DNA of 7,482 bases from Lachnoclostridium sp. UBA7097. GTDB lineage: Bacteria > Bacillota > Clostridia > Lachnospirales > Lachnospiraceae. This document shows positions 1 to 5,563 of this stretch, piece after piece. Position 1 is the stretch's first letter. Every line of letters starts with the position of its first letter. Position numbers and translations under genes: made by a program. Where the stretch lies: positions 9,843 to 17,324 of the forward strand of contig DKYP01000093.1 of the NCBI GenBank assembly GCA_002499945.1, in the 5' to 3' direction. The notes beneath the pieces are model-generated. The model was not told where the DNA came from, ran no database searches, and saw only the letters and a list, made by a program, of their open reading frames with translations.

Positions 1-2
1 AT

Positions 3-353
3 AATAACAACAATAACAGCAATAATAACCAGGGGAATAACAATAATAATAACCAAGGGAATGGTAATAATAACCAGGGCGGACAGAACAGTAATAATGG
101 AGGTAATATTTACTATATAAACAGTATTACAGACAGGACAGAACGCTTAATGGATATGCTGCAGGGATATATTTCCCGCCTGTCGGCAATACAGAACGAG
201 AATAAAAAGAAAGATTTTGATAGTCTTATGGATTATATGGACGAAACAAAGAAGCAGGTGGATGAATCAAATGCTAAAATGGAAGATACACTTGCAAAGT
301 TACAGGAGGCTGCCCTGGAATGGATAAAAATGGAAAATAACAATAAGAAATAA
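3..353 (+). CDS. Asparagine-rich protein with helical C-terminus, 3' part only
   Basis: The reading frame is open from the first complete codon at position 3 to the TAA at 351-353, so the gene begins upstream of the window. The visible 116 residues have two parts. Residues 1-35 are almost entirely Asn, Gln, Gly and Ser, with repeated NNNQG units, and look like a flexible linker. From about residue 36 (motif NIYYINSITDRTERL) the sequence becomes a charged, heptad-like helix rich in Lys, Glu, Asp, Met and Leu, probably a coiled coil, ending in a polar NNNKK tail. An ATG at 150 is in frame but has no good ribosome binding site and lies inside the continuous frame, so I treat it as internal. I do not recognise the family. 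Such architecture fits an extended structural or surface-associated protein, but the missing N-terminus prevents a functional call. Confidence 0.7.
   Translation, partial: NNNNNSNNNQGNNNNNNQGNGNNNQGGQNSNNGGNIYYINSITDRTERLMDMLQGYISRLSAIQNENKKKDFDSLMDYMDETKKQVDESNAKMEDTLAKLQEAALEWIKMENNNKK
21..79 (+). repeat. Degenerate AATAATAACCAGGG repeats coding for NNNQG
   Basis: Three near-identical copies of AATAATAACCAGGG lie at 21-34, 45-59 (AATAATAACCAAGGG, one extra A by alignment) and 66-79. They are separated by short Asn/Gly codons and are all in the coding frame of the partial gene, giving repeated NNNQG peptides. The spacing is irregular. This is a low-complexity coding repeat that could expand or contract by slippage, not a CRISPR or integration structure. 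Confidence 0.6.
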
Positions 354-404
354 CAGTTTTATGGAAAGTATGTAAAAATAATCTGGCAGAACACCTGCTG
401 GACT

Positions 405-436
405 GGAGTGGTTTTGTAATGAAACTGCTCCTTTTT
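405..436 (+). terminator. Rho-independent terminator of the Asn-rich gene
   Basis: GGAGTGGTTT (405-414) pairs with AAACTGCTCC (422-431) in a 10-bp stem with two G-T wobbles. The loop has 7 nt and TTTTTAAAT follows directly. It lies 52 bp after the stop of the Asn-rich gene, so that gene ends its own transcript and the downstream sequence is a separate unit. Confidence 0.8.
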
Positions 437-478
437 AAATTAATTAGTTTTATTTATCAGTTTTATTAGAAACCTGTA

Positions 479-507
479 TTGTTGTTATATAAAAAAGTTA
501 GTATAAT
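479..507 (+). promoter_or_regulatory. Possible sigma-A promoter of the decayed gene
   Basis: A perfect TATAAT -10 lies at 502-507, with a weak TTGTTG -35 (479-484) 17 bp upstream in a very AT-rich stretch. It sits between the preceding terminator and the GAGGAG ribosome binding site at 543-548, a sensible place for the promoter of the small broken gene. The -35 matches the consensus at only three positions, and TATAAT is easily found by chance in AT-rich DNA. Confidence 0.4.
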
Positions 508-554
508 CATTTTATAAAGAACAAAAACATTAGCAGTATTTTGAGGAGAGGGGT

Positions 555-946
555 ATTAAACTGCCGTTGGAAGGACAGGCGGTATCCACACCAGAGAACC
601 GCAGGGAGATGGGGACACAGGCACAGGTGGATGGTGATATTGCAATGCTTGTTAATGCAGCAGGAGTGTCACCAAGCCAGGCACCAGTGGAAACAATCTT
701 AAATCATGTATACTTGTCACATCCAGGGAAAAGCCATTAAAAAGAAACTATTGTGCTTTCTGGCGTAAGGAAAGTACAAATTACTATATTGAGGAATTTG
801 CAAAAATCCTGCATGGCATGATGGCAGGACAACAGGGGTGGTACCAGTAACAAAACAGGAAGGGGATATCTTTCTCCCCTTCCAATGAAACAGAACTTGC
901 AGACATTTTAAACCTGGCATTTTTAGAAATACAGGCACATCCCAAG
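555..946 (+). pseudogene. Decayed small gene, segments in three frames
   Basis: A strong GAGGAGAGGGG ribosome binding site (543-553) precedes an ATT at 555 where a start is expected. Alternative starts CTG 561 and TTG 567 are farther from the site. The first segment contains EGQAVSTPENRREMG, TQAQVDGDIAMLVNAAG and VETILNHVYLSHPGKSH, ending at TAA 738-740. A second segment in another frame (about 719-850) contains FWRKESTNYYIEEFA then KILHGMMAGQQGWYQ before TAA 848-850. A third (about 838-880) gives VVPVTKQEGDIFLP, and a fourth (about 884-946) gives NETELADILNLAFLEIQAHPK-like sequence. The segments have ordinary protein composition and would join in order into one protein of about 120-130 residues, as expected for a frameshifted gene. 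I do not recognise the family. The 3' boundary is uncertain and overlaps the end of the convergent minus-strand gene. The first segment alone (60 residues) could still be translated from a non-ATG start. Confidence 0.45.
851..883 (-). terminator. Hairpin downstream of the PAS-CPBP gene
   Basis: GGAAGGGG (858-865) and CCCCTTCC (876-883) form a perfect 8-bp inverted repeat with a 10-nt loop. Read on the minus strand, it lies 40 bp after the stop of the PAS-CPBP gene and is followed by TGTTTTG, a modest T-tract. It is probably that gene's terminator. The plus-strand side has no T-tract. Confidence 0.5.
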
Positions 947-1981
947 GTAGCCACAACACCAGTGCAAAAATACACATCCCCATATATTGCCATGCCTTTC
1001 ATATATATAACCAAGTGCAAGGCTTAAAAGCAACGCTCCTGACATAAAGTAGAACCCAAGCGGGATGTGCATAAGTGAAAACAGAAGGGATGTAAGTATT
1101 ATGCCAAAAGTTTTCTGGTATTTAACCCCTCTCATAAGGTATTTAACACTTGTCTGGATAACACCGCGTGCAAGAAATTCCTGTACAAATGAAGTAAATA
1201 TATAAACATAAGCGCCATGCAGTGAACCTCCTATAAAATATGGCTTAATCCGTATTCCTATAAAGTTCAGTATAACCTTGCTTAATAAAAGAAGCAGGGA
1301 TGTTATGGCAGCAATTATAAAAGTTTCCAGACAGTTCTTTTTAAGCGTGGAAAGCTTTGGCACAAGCCCTATATCACGCATGGAAAAGCTTGTCATAAAT
1401 ACTATTTCAAGGAACAGTGCAAATGTAATACATTCTATTATAAAAGTATAGGTTGATGACCTTAAATATATATGGAGTGTAAAGCGTAATAAACTCCATG
1501 CAAAAAGAAAAAGGCTTGTACATATTATAAGGCCGGCAAATATATATGCACAGTCATGTTCATGCTGCCTTAGTGTAAATTTATCAGTAGTATCTTCTAT
1601 AAGGATTACCATTCCGGGAAAACCTGTCTGTCCATCTGCATTTTTTTCATCAGACTGTATAAGGCTTATATCTATATTAAAATGTTTTACCACGTTGCCA
1701 GAACGGTATCTTACATTTGTCTTTTCAGGGCGTTTGTTATTATTCATACAATCATCAAAAAGTTTATTAAAAGCCCTGTTTTTTTTATTTGACATAAAAC
1801 AGCTTGCAAATGCCGTTCCTGTAATATTGCCTGGATTATCAATTCCAAAAATATTTGCACAGGCAGAATTAAAATATGTAATTATTCCTTCTGCATCAAC
1901 AGTCATAACCCCGTCACTCATATTTTCAAATATCATGTTTTTCTGGTCAGGTGTCAGCATAAGCTGTGTGTCAGTAGCCAT
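923..1981 (-). CDS. PAS-sensor / CPBP (CAAX protease-like) membrane protein
   Basis: This 352-residue protein has a cytoplasmic PAS-like domain at about 15-135 (ENMSDGVMTVDAEGIITYFN near its start; VILIEDTTDKF near its end). About six hydrophobic segments follow, roughly 146-165, 178-199, 220-243, 248-266, 291-326 and 333-352. The second half matches the CPBP/Abi (Rce1-like) family: motif 1 is QEFLARG at 267-273, motif 2 is FSLMH at 301-305, and motif 3 centres on H340 in FLHWCCG. CPBP proteins are intramembrane glutamyl proteases or related non-proteolytic proteins. Here motif 1 begins Q-E instead of the usual E-E, and the residue four after H340 is Gly rather than Asn or similar, so protease activity is uncertain. 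The start at 1981 follows an AGGGGAA ribosome binding site; an ATG slightly upstream is out of frame. The gene is transcribed alone and divergently from the glycosylase gene. The PAS domain suggests a ligand or redox signal controls the membrane domain; that is inference. Confidence 0.85.
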   Translation of the reverse strand: MATDTQLMLTPDQKNMIFENMSDGVMTVDAEGIITYFNSACANIFGIDNPGNITGTAFASCFMSNKKNRAFNKLFDDCMNNNKRPEKTNVRYRSGNVVKHFNIDISLIQSDEKNADGQTGFPGMVILIEDTTDKFTLRQHEHDCAYIFAGLIICTSLFLFAWSLLRFTLHIYLRSSTYTFIIECITFALFLEIVFMTSFSMRDIGLVPKLSTLKKNCLETFIIAAITSLLLLLSKVILNFIGIRIKPYFIGGSLHGAYVYIFTSFVQEFLARGVIQTSVKYLMRGVKYQKTFGIILTSLLFSLMHIPLGFYFMSGALLLSLALGYIYERHGNIWGCVFLHWCCGYLGMCLYF

Positions 1982-2030
1982 TTTATAGATTCCCCTGTTT
2001 TCATTTTAATACTCCATCTAGTAAATGCAG

Positions 2031-2059
2031 TTGCAGGTATCTGGATGGTATTATATAGT
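2031..2059 (+). promoter_or_regulatory. Possible promoter of the deoxyinosine glycosylase gene
   Basis: TTGCAG (2031-2036) and TATAGT (2054-2059) are separated by 17 bp in the 192-bp divergent intergenic region. The -10 matches five of six consensus bases and the -35 three of six. Use of this site would give an untranslated leader of about 107 nt, containing short complementary GACCC/GGGTC segments (2086-2090 and 2117-2121). On the opposite strand the same area carries ATTATA (2050-2055, TATAAT on minus), which could serve the PAS-CPBP gene, but it lacks a convincing -35. Confidence 0.35.
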
Positions 2060-2173
2060 TTATATGATTTTTATGGCGATTACAAGACCCGGGGGATTTT
2101 TGTGGTGGTAATTAATGGGTCCCGTCTGGTAATATAGCAGTATATGGAAGTATGGAAGGAGTGGTAATGTAAA

Positions 2174-2674
2174 ATGGACGAATATAATTATCTGGTACAC
2201 ACATTTAAACCTGTATGGGACGAAAATTCAAAGGTACTGGTACTTGGGACGTTTCCATCGGTGAAGTCAAGGGAGTATGGTTTTTATTACGGGCATCCAC
2301 AGAACAGGTTCTGGAAAGTTATTGCCGCTATAACAAACCAAAGCGTGCCTGTTACCATAGAAGATAAGAAGAAACTGCTTCTTGCAAGTAATATAGCAGT
2401 ATGGGATGTTATTGCCAGCTGCAATATTAAAGGTTCAAGTGACTCTTCTATAAGGGATGTGTCTGTTAATAAATTATCACCCTTATTAACAGGAAGCAGG
2501 ATTACAAGAGTTTATGCAAATGGTGCAAAGGCACATGAATTATATATGAAATATTCTTATGGGGAAACAGGTATGGAAATTACCAGACTTCCCTCAACAA
2601 GCCCTGCAAATGCAGTATATACACTGGAAAAGCTGGTGGATGCATGGAGTGTCCTGGTGGATAACCAGAAGTAA
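2174..2674 (+). CDS. DNA-deoxyinosine glycosylase (UDG family 6, HDG)
   Basis: This 166-residue cytoplasmic protein belongs to the uracil-DNA glycosylase superfamily, family 6 (hypoxanthine-DNA glycosylase). The family removes hypoxanthine, the product of adenine deamination, from DNA as the first step of base excision repair. Visible signatures are LGTFPSVKSRE at 24-34 with YYGHPQNRFW at 38-47, forming the active-site and base-recognition region; IAVWDVIASCNIKGSSDSSI at 74-93, typical of the family; and LPSTSPAN at 139-146, the DNA-intercalation loop motif. The length is normal for the family and no key residue appears missing. The ATG at 2174 follows GGAAGGAG (2154-2161) at a workable distance; an upstream ATG at 2167 is followed at once by TAA. 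The gene stands alone, divergent from PAS-CPBP, and I see no clear terminator before the pta promoter. Confidence 0.93.
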   Translation: MDEYNYLVHTFKPVWDENSKVLVLGTFPSVKSREYGFYYGHPQNRFWKVIAAITNQSVPVTIEDKKKLLLASNIAVWDVIASCNIKGSSDSSIRDVSVNKLSPLLTGSRITRVYANGAKAHELYMKYSYGETGMEITRLPSTSPANAVYTLEKLVDAWSVLVDNQK

Positions 2675-2753
2675 TGTTTATGTGTATACAATTATGCAAC
2701 TGGTATATGGAAAAAATAACAAAAAGTATAAAATTATTTGTACAAAATGTGTC

Positions 2754-2782
2754 TTGACAATCTTATAAAATTATTAGACAAT
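2754..2782 (+). promoter_or_regulatory. Promoter of the pta-araC operon
   Basis: A perfect TTGACA -35 (2754-2759) is followed after 17 bp by GACAAT (2777-2782), which matches four of six -10 bases. The intervening and surrounding DNA is A/T-rich. Transcription would start near 2789-2790, leaving a leader of about 92 nt before pta. TATAAT at 2804-2809 is an alternative -10 but has no adequate -35. Confidence 0.6.
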
Positions 2783-2795
2783 ATGCAAGGTGCAT
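2783..2795. promoter_or_regulatory. Small palindrome ATGCA-AGG-TGCAT at the pta start site
   Basis: ATGCA (2783-2787) and TGCAT (2791-2795) form a perfect 5-bp inverted repeat with a 3-bp centre, immediately downstream of the -10 and covering the expected transcription start. The position would suit a repressor operator. The repeat is short enough to occur by chance, and no regulator can be assigned. Confidence 0.25.
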
Positions 2796-2881
2796 GAAAT
2801 ATTTATAATAAATAATAATACAATGGCACCTTTAATACGTATAGTTTTTAGTTAATTAATAAATAGATTGGAGATGGAATA

Positions 2882-3865
2882 ATGTTTGGTTTTGGCCAGT
2901 TAATAGCTGTTTTAAAGAAGAACCCTAAGAAGATTATATTTACCGAAGGTGAAGATTCACGTATACTTGAGGCGGCATCACGCCTGCTTGCAAGCAGTTT
3001 CCTGCATCCGATACTTATTGGCAGTGAGGAAAAGATTGCCACAGCAGCGGAAGATTGTGGTTTTAATATAAGGGGGGCAGAAATTATTGACCCTGGAAAG
3101 TATGACAGGATGGATGAAATGGTTGAAAGATTCTGTGAACTTAGAAAGAGTAAGGGGGTTACACCTGAAAAAGCAAGGCAGATACTTTCACAGGCTAATT
3201 ATTTTGGTACAATGCTTGTGAAAATGGGAGTTGCAGATGCCCTTCTTGGAGGTGCGACATATTCAACAGCAGATACAGTACGTCCTGCATTACAGCTTAT
3301 TAAGACAAAACCAGGAAATAATATAGTGTCATCATGCTTTATCCTTGTGCGTCCAAGGGCAACTGGTGATAATGAAGTGCTTGCAATGGCAGACTGTGCA
3401 ATAAACATAAACCCTACAGAAGATGAGCTTGTTGAAATAGCAGGGGAGGCTGCAGAATGTGCAAAGATATTTGGTGTTGAGCCGCAGCTGGCATTTTTAA
3501 GTTATTCAACACATGGTTCAGGCGCAGGTGAAACAGTTGACAAGATGCGCAATGCAGCAATGAAGGCAAGCCAGAAGTATCCTGACCTTCCAATCGAAGG
3601 TGAGTTACAGTTTGATGCTGCTGTTTCACCAAGGGTAGCACGTACAAAGTGCCCTGATTCAGAGGTGGCAGGCCATGCCAATACATTTATATTCCCTGAT
3701 ATTAATTCAGGTAATATAGGATATAAGATTGCACAGCGCATGGGTAATTTTGATGCATACGGTCCTATTTTACTCGGGCTTAATGCCCCTGTAAATGATT
3801 TGTCAAGAGGGTGCAATGCTTCAGAAGTGTATTCAATGGCAATTATTACAGCTGCATTGGCATAG
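2882..3865 (+). CDS. pta: Phosphate acetyltransferase
   Basis: Pta interconverts acetyl-CoA plus phosphate and acetyl phosphate plus CoA in the cytoplasm. With acetate kinase it forms the acetate/ATP fermentation route. The 327-residue length is that of the short, single-domain Pta class of Firmicutes and Methanosarcina, without the N-terminal DRTGG/P-loop extension of the enterobacterial enzyme. Recognisable blocks include FTEGEDSRILEAA (20-32), NYFGTMLVKMGVADALLGG (106-124), the FLSYSTHGSGAG region (205-216), ELQFDAAVSPRVA (241-253), and NDLSRGC (305-311), whose Ser308-Arg309 correspond to the conserved active-site Ser-Arg pair. A GGAG site at 2870-2873 precedes the ATG. An AraC-family gene follows after only 3 bp; the usual partner ackA is not next to it. 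The protein appears complete and functional. Confidence 0.96.
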   Translation: MFGFGQLIAVLKKNPKKIIFTEGEDSRILEAASRLLASSFLHPILIGSEEKIATAAEDCGFNIRGAEIIDPGKYDRMDEMVERFCELRKSKGVTPEKARQILSQANYFGTMLVKMGVADALLGGATYSTADTVRPALQLIKTKPGNNIVSSCFILVRPRATGDNEVLAMADCAININPTEDELVEIAGEAAECAKIFGVEPQLAFLSYSTHGSGAGETVDKMRNAAMKASQKYPDLPIEGELQFDAAVSPRVARTKCPDSEVAGHANTFIFPDINSGNIGYKIAQRMGNFDAYGPILLGLNAPVNDLSRGCNASEVYSMAIITAALA

Positions 3866-3868
3866 TGT

Positions 3869-4996
3869 ATGGCAGACAAATATTTGCTGGCACAGCTTGT
3901 ACCACTTTTAGGCACATCGTTATATATATATAATGCAGAGGGCATGCTTACAGAAGAGATACAGGGAAGCAGCATAAGCAGTACAGACGGGCTGGATGTC
4001 ATAATTAAAAATACAACTAAAGATTTTCCATATATAGAAACAGATAATGAAGGCATAACTGTATGTTCGGTGTGGGACAAAGCAGCAGGAGGATACATCG
4101 TAACAGGCAGGGTATGCCTTTATGGTTATTACAGGAAAGATGATGTTTACCTGCCATATTGCCCTAAAGAACAATATACATCAATTATACTTATCCTGTG
4201 GAAAGATATATCAGGGATAAGTGTGGGGCGTAATGAGCTATGGCAGAAGAATATGGCATTAGATGAAGATATAATAAGGCTTCTTACCAAAAATATATTC
4301 CAGTTCCAGGAAGAAGCAGTACCACACAATTCTTATTCACAGGAACTTATAGAGATGGAGTGCATACGCAGCGGGGATATAGAGAGTCTGCGCCAGGGCA
4401 TAAATGAAAACAGTGCTATAGAAATAAACTGCACGCCTTCTGGTTCTGTAAGGGATTATAAGAATATGGCTGTATATATAATAAATGCAGCAGCAAGAAG
4501 TGCCGTCAGTGGTGGTTTAAGCCATGAGATGGCTTTTGTAATGTGTGATACATTTATAAATAATATAGAAGAGAACCTGGGCACGCCTGTTAAGATAGAA
4601 CAGGCAGTGAAGGAAGCAGAATTTGCATTTGCAGAGGAAGTGCATAATATAAAGAGTAAGGGAACAAATAATAACCCTTTGGTTTCACAGGTAAAAGACT
4701 ATGTATTCGGGCATATACATGACAATATAACAATAGCTGGCATAGCGAAGGATGTCGGGGTATCAGCCAATTATTTATCCGGGCAGTTCCGGGAAGCTGA
4801 AGGACTGCCTTTAAAGCAATATATCATTAATGAAAAAATTAAGAATAGTGAGTACCTGCTTAAATATACTGAGTATTCACTACAGGAAATCAGTTCAGTA
4901 TGTGCTTTCAGTTCCCAGAGCAGGTTTAGTGATTACTTTAAAAGAAAAAATGGGATGACACCATCAAAATACCGGAAAAAGTACAGAAAAGGGTGA
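3869..4996 (+). CDS. AraC-family transcriptional regulator
   Basis: This 375-residue protein ends in a typical AraC/XylS double helix-turn-helix DNA-binding domain at about 269-372. The first helix-turn-helix spans about 287-308 (ITIAGIAKDVGVSANYLSGQF). The second is followed by the family signature at about 337-370 (SLQEISSVCAFSSQSRFSDY, then FKRKNGMTPSKYRK). The N-terminal part (1-265) is not a cupin-like sugar-binding domain by eye. Its middle section, with HNSYSQELIEMECIRSGDIE at 153-172, resembles the sensory region of many Firmicutes AraC proteins of the YSIRK-regulator type; this is recall-based. The ligand is unknown. The ATG lies 3 bp after the pta stop and lacks a good ribosome binding site (only a weak TTGG), so translation is probably coupled to pta. 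Co-transcription suggests it may regulate pta or related metabolic genes. Confidence 0.93.
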   Translation: MADKYLLAQLVPLLGTSLYIYNAEGMLTEEIQGSSISSTDGLDVIIKNTTKDFPYIETDNEGITVCSVWDKAAGGYIVTGRVCLYGYYRKDDVYLPYCPKEQYTSIILILWKDISGISVGRNELWQKNMALDEDIIRLLTKNIFQFQEEAVPHNSYSQELIEMECIRSGDIESLRQGINENSAIEINCTPSGSVRDYKNMAVYIINAAARSAVSGGLSHEMAFVMCDTFINNIEENLGTPVKIEQAVKEAEFAFAEEVHNIKSKGTNNNPLVSQVKDYVFGHIHDNITIAGIAKDVGVSANYLSGQFREAEGLPLKQYIINEKIKNSEYLLKYTEYSLQEISSVCAFSSQSRFSDYFKRKNGMTPSKYRKKYRKG

Positions 4997-5091
4997 AAAC
5001 TGGAAAACATGGTAAAAAACGTATAAAATACAGCGTAAAATGTATATAGAAATATTTCCAAGTGTGATAAAGTTACCGACAGCTGGAGAAC

Positions 5092-5166
5092 ACAGCAGCC
5101 GTAATTCTTTACGCAGTGCGCTGTTGTAATACCTGGCGGGGTTATGGAGTATGGAGAAGCTCCATA
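5092..5166 (+). other. Two stem-loops in the leader of the HPr-like gene
   Basis: The 218-bp gap between the AraC gene and the HPr-like gene has no convincing sigma-A promoter, but contains two possible RNA hairpins. In the first, ACAGC (5092-5096) pairs with GCTGT (5120-5124) around an inner CGTAA (5100-5104)/TTACG (5109-5113) stem. The second is a perfect 7-bp stem, TATGGAG (5150-5156) with CTCCATA (5160-5166), and a 3-nt loop, followed by a T/G-rich stretch without a clean T-tract. They could attenuate or process a read-through transcript from the pta operon. I do not match them to a known riboswitch. Confidence 0.35.
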
Positions 5167-5214
5167 TGTAGTTGTTTCTTGTCATAAGCATAATGAAAAA
5201 AAGGAGTGATTTTT

Positions 5215-5451
5215 ATGAAAGACAAGATAGAAGTTAAGTTTAAGAATGTTAGTGATGTGAGCAAATTTGTACGTATTGTTTCACAGTATGATGGGGACTT
5301 TGATTTATACTGCGGGAGTTACTGTGTTGATGCTAAGTCAATACTTGGAATTATGACATTAGATTTAAAGAGTATTTTATGGATGACAAGTAATTGTGAA
5401 CAGAGTGATAAGGAGAAATTAATCCGTGAGTTAAAGCCAATTTGTGCATAA
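5215..5451 (+). CDS. HPr-like protein lacking the active-site histidine
   Basis: This 78-residue protein has the length and layout of HPr, the small phosphocarrier of the PTS sugar-uptake system. The best match is the stretch around the regulatory serine: VDAKSILGIMTL at 38-49 parallels the HPr Ser46 region, with Ser42 in place of Ser46. Counting back from that anchor, the position of the phosphoryl-accepting His15 is Asn11 and that of Arg17 is Ser13; the protein contains no histidine at all. It therefore cannot carry phosphate from Enzyme I in the usual way. It is analogous to Bacillus Crh, which lacks His15 but keeps Ser46 and acts with CcpA. The ATG at 5215 follows AGGAGTG (5202-5208); an in-frame GTG at 5206 overlaps that site and is rejected. 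A strong terminator follows. Whether HPr kinase phosphorylates Ser42 is unknown. Confidence 0.8.
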   Translation: MKDKIEVKFKNVSDVSKFVRIVSQYDGDFDLYCGSYCVDAKSILGIMTLDLKSILWMTSNCEQSDKEKLIRELKPICA

Positions 5452-5491
5452 TTACTTAAGAGAAGGGATTTATGGATATATAAGCGCTTTT

Positions 5492-5528
5492 GGGCATTAC
5501 AATCCGGTTGATTGTAATGCCCGTTTTT
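5492..5528 (+). terminator. Strong rho-independent terminator after the HPr-like gene
   Basis: GGGCATTACAATC (5492-5504) and GATTGTAATGCCC (5510-5522) form a perfect 13-bp stem with a 5-nt loop, CGGTT, followed by GTTTTT. This is the clearest terminator in the window and ends the HPr-like transcript 41 bp after its stop codon. Its 3' arm contains the -35 element of the next gene. Confidence 0.93.
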
Positions 5529-5536
5529 GGTATAAT
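5508..5536 (+). promoter_or_regulatory. Extended -10 promoter of the pseudo-beta-lactamase gene
   Basis: A perfect TATAAT (5531-5536) is preceded by TGG, giving an extended -10 TGn element. A TTGATT -35 (5508-5513) lies at the ideal 17-bp spacing and matches four of six bases. The -35 overlaps the loop and 3' arm of the terminator hairpin. The expected start near 5543 leaves a leader of only about 20 nt, with a GGAGG site at 5552-5556 before the ATG at 5564. Confidence 0.75.
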
Positions 5537-5563
5537 GGTTTCAAATATATTTGGAGGTATTAA

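Noticed and set aside
1..80. CRISPR-like or satellite repeat
   Set aside because: The repeats are short, irregular, in frame and have no unique spacers; they are codons of an Asn-rich protein.
715..745. Programmed -1 frameshift joining the first two segments of the decayed gene
   Set aside because: GGGAAAA is present, but not in the register needed for a canonical X XXY YYZ slip in the incoming frame. A further stop and frame change downstream also fit decay better than recoding.
717..1020. Two short minus-strand frames at the end of the PAS-CPBP gene
   Set aside because: They partly overlap the PAS-CPBP coding end in other frames and partly the decayed plus-strand gene; the peptides resemble no protein and lack ribosome binding sites.
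1695..1988. 97-codon plus-strand frame opposite the PAS domain
   Set aside because: It is the antisense shadow of the PAS coding region, with no credible start signals.
3502..4098. 198-codon open frame on the minus strand opposite pta and the AraC gene
   Set aside because: Both plus-strand genes have strong family signatures across this stretch; the antisense frame has no recognisable motif or start signals.
5206..5214. Earlier GTG start for the HPr-like protein
   Set aside because: The GTG lies within the AGGAGTG ribosome binding site; the ATG at 5215 is correctly spaced from it and gives the expected HPr length.
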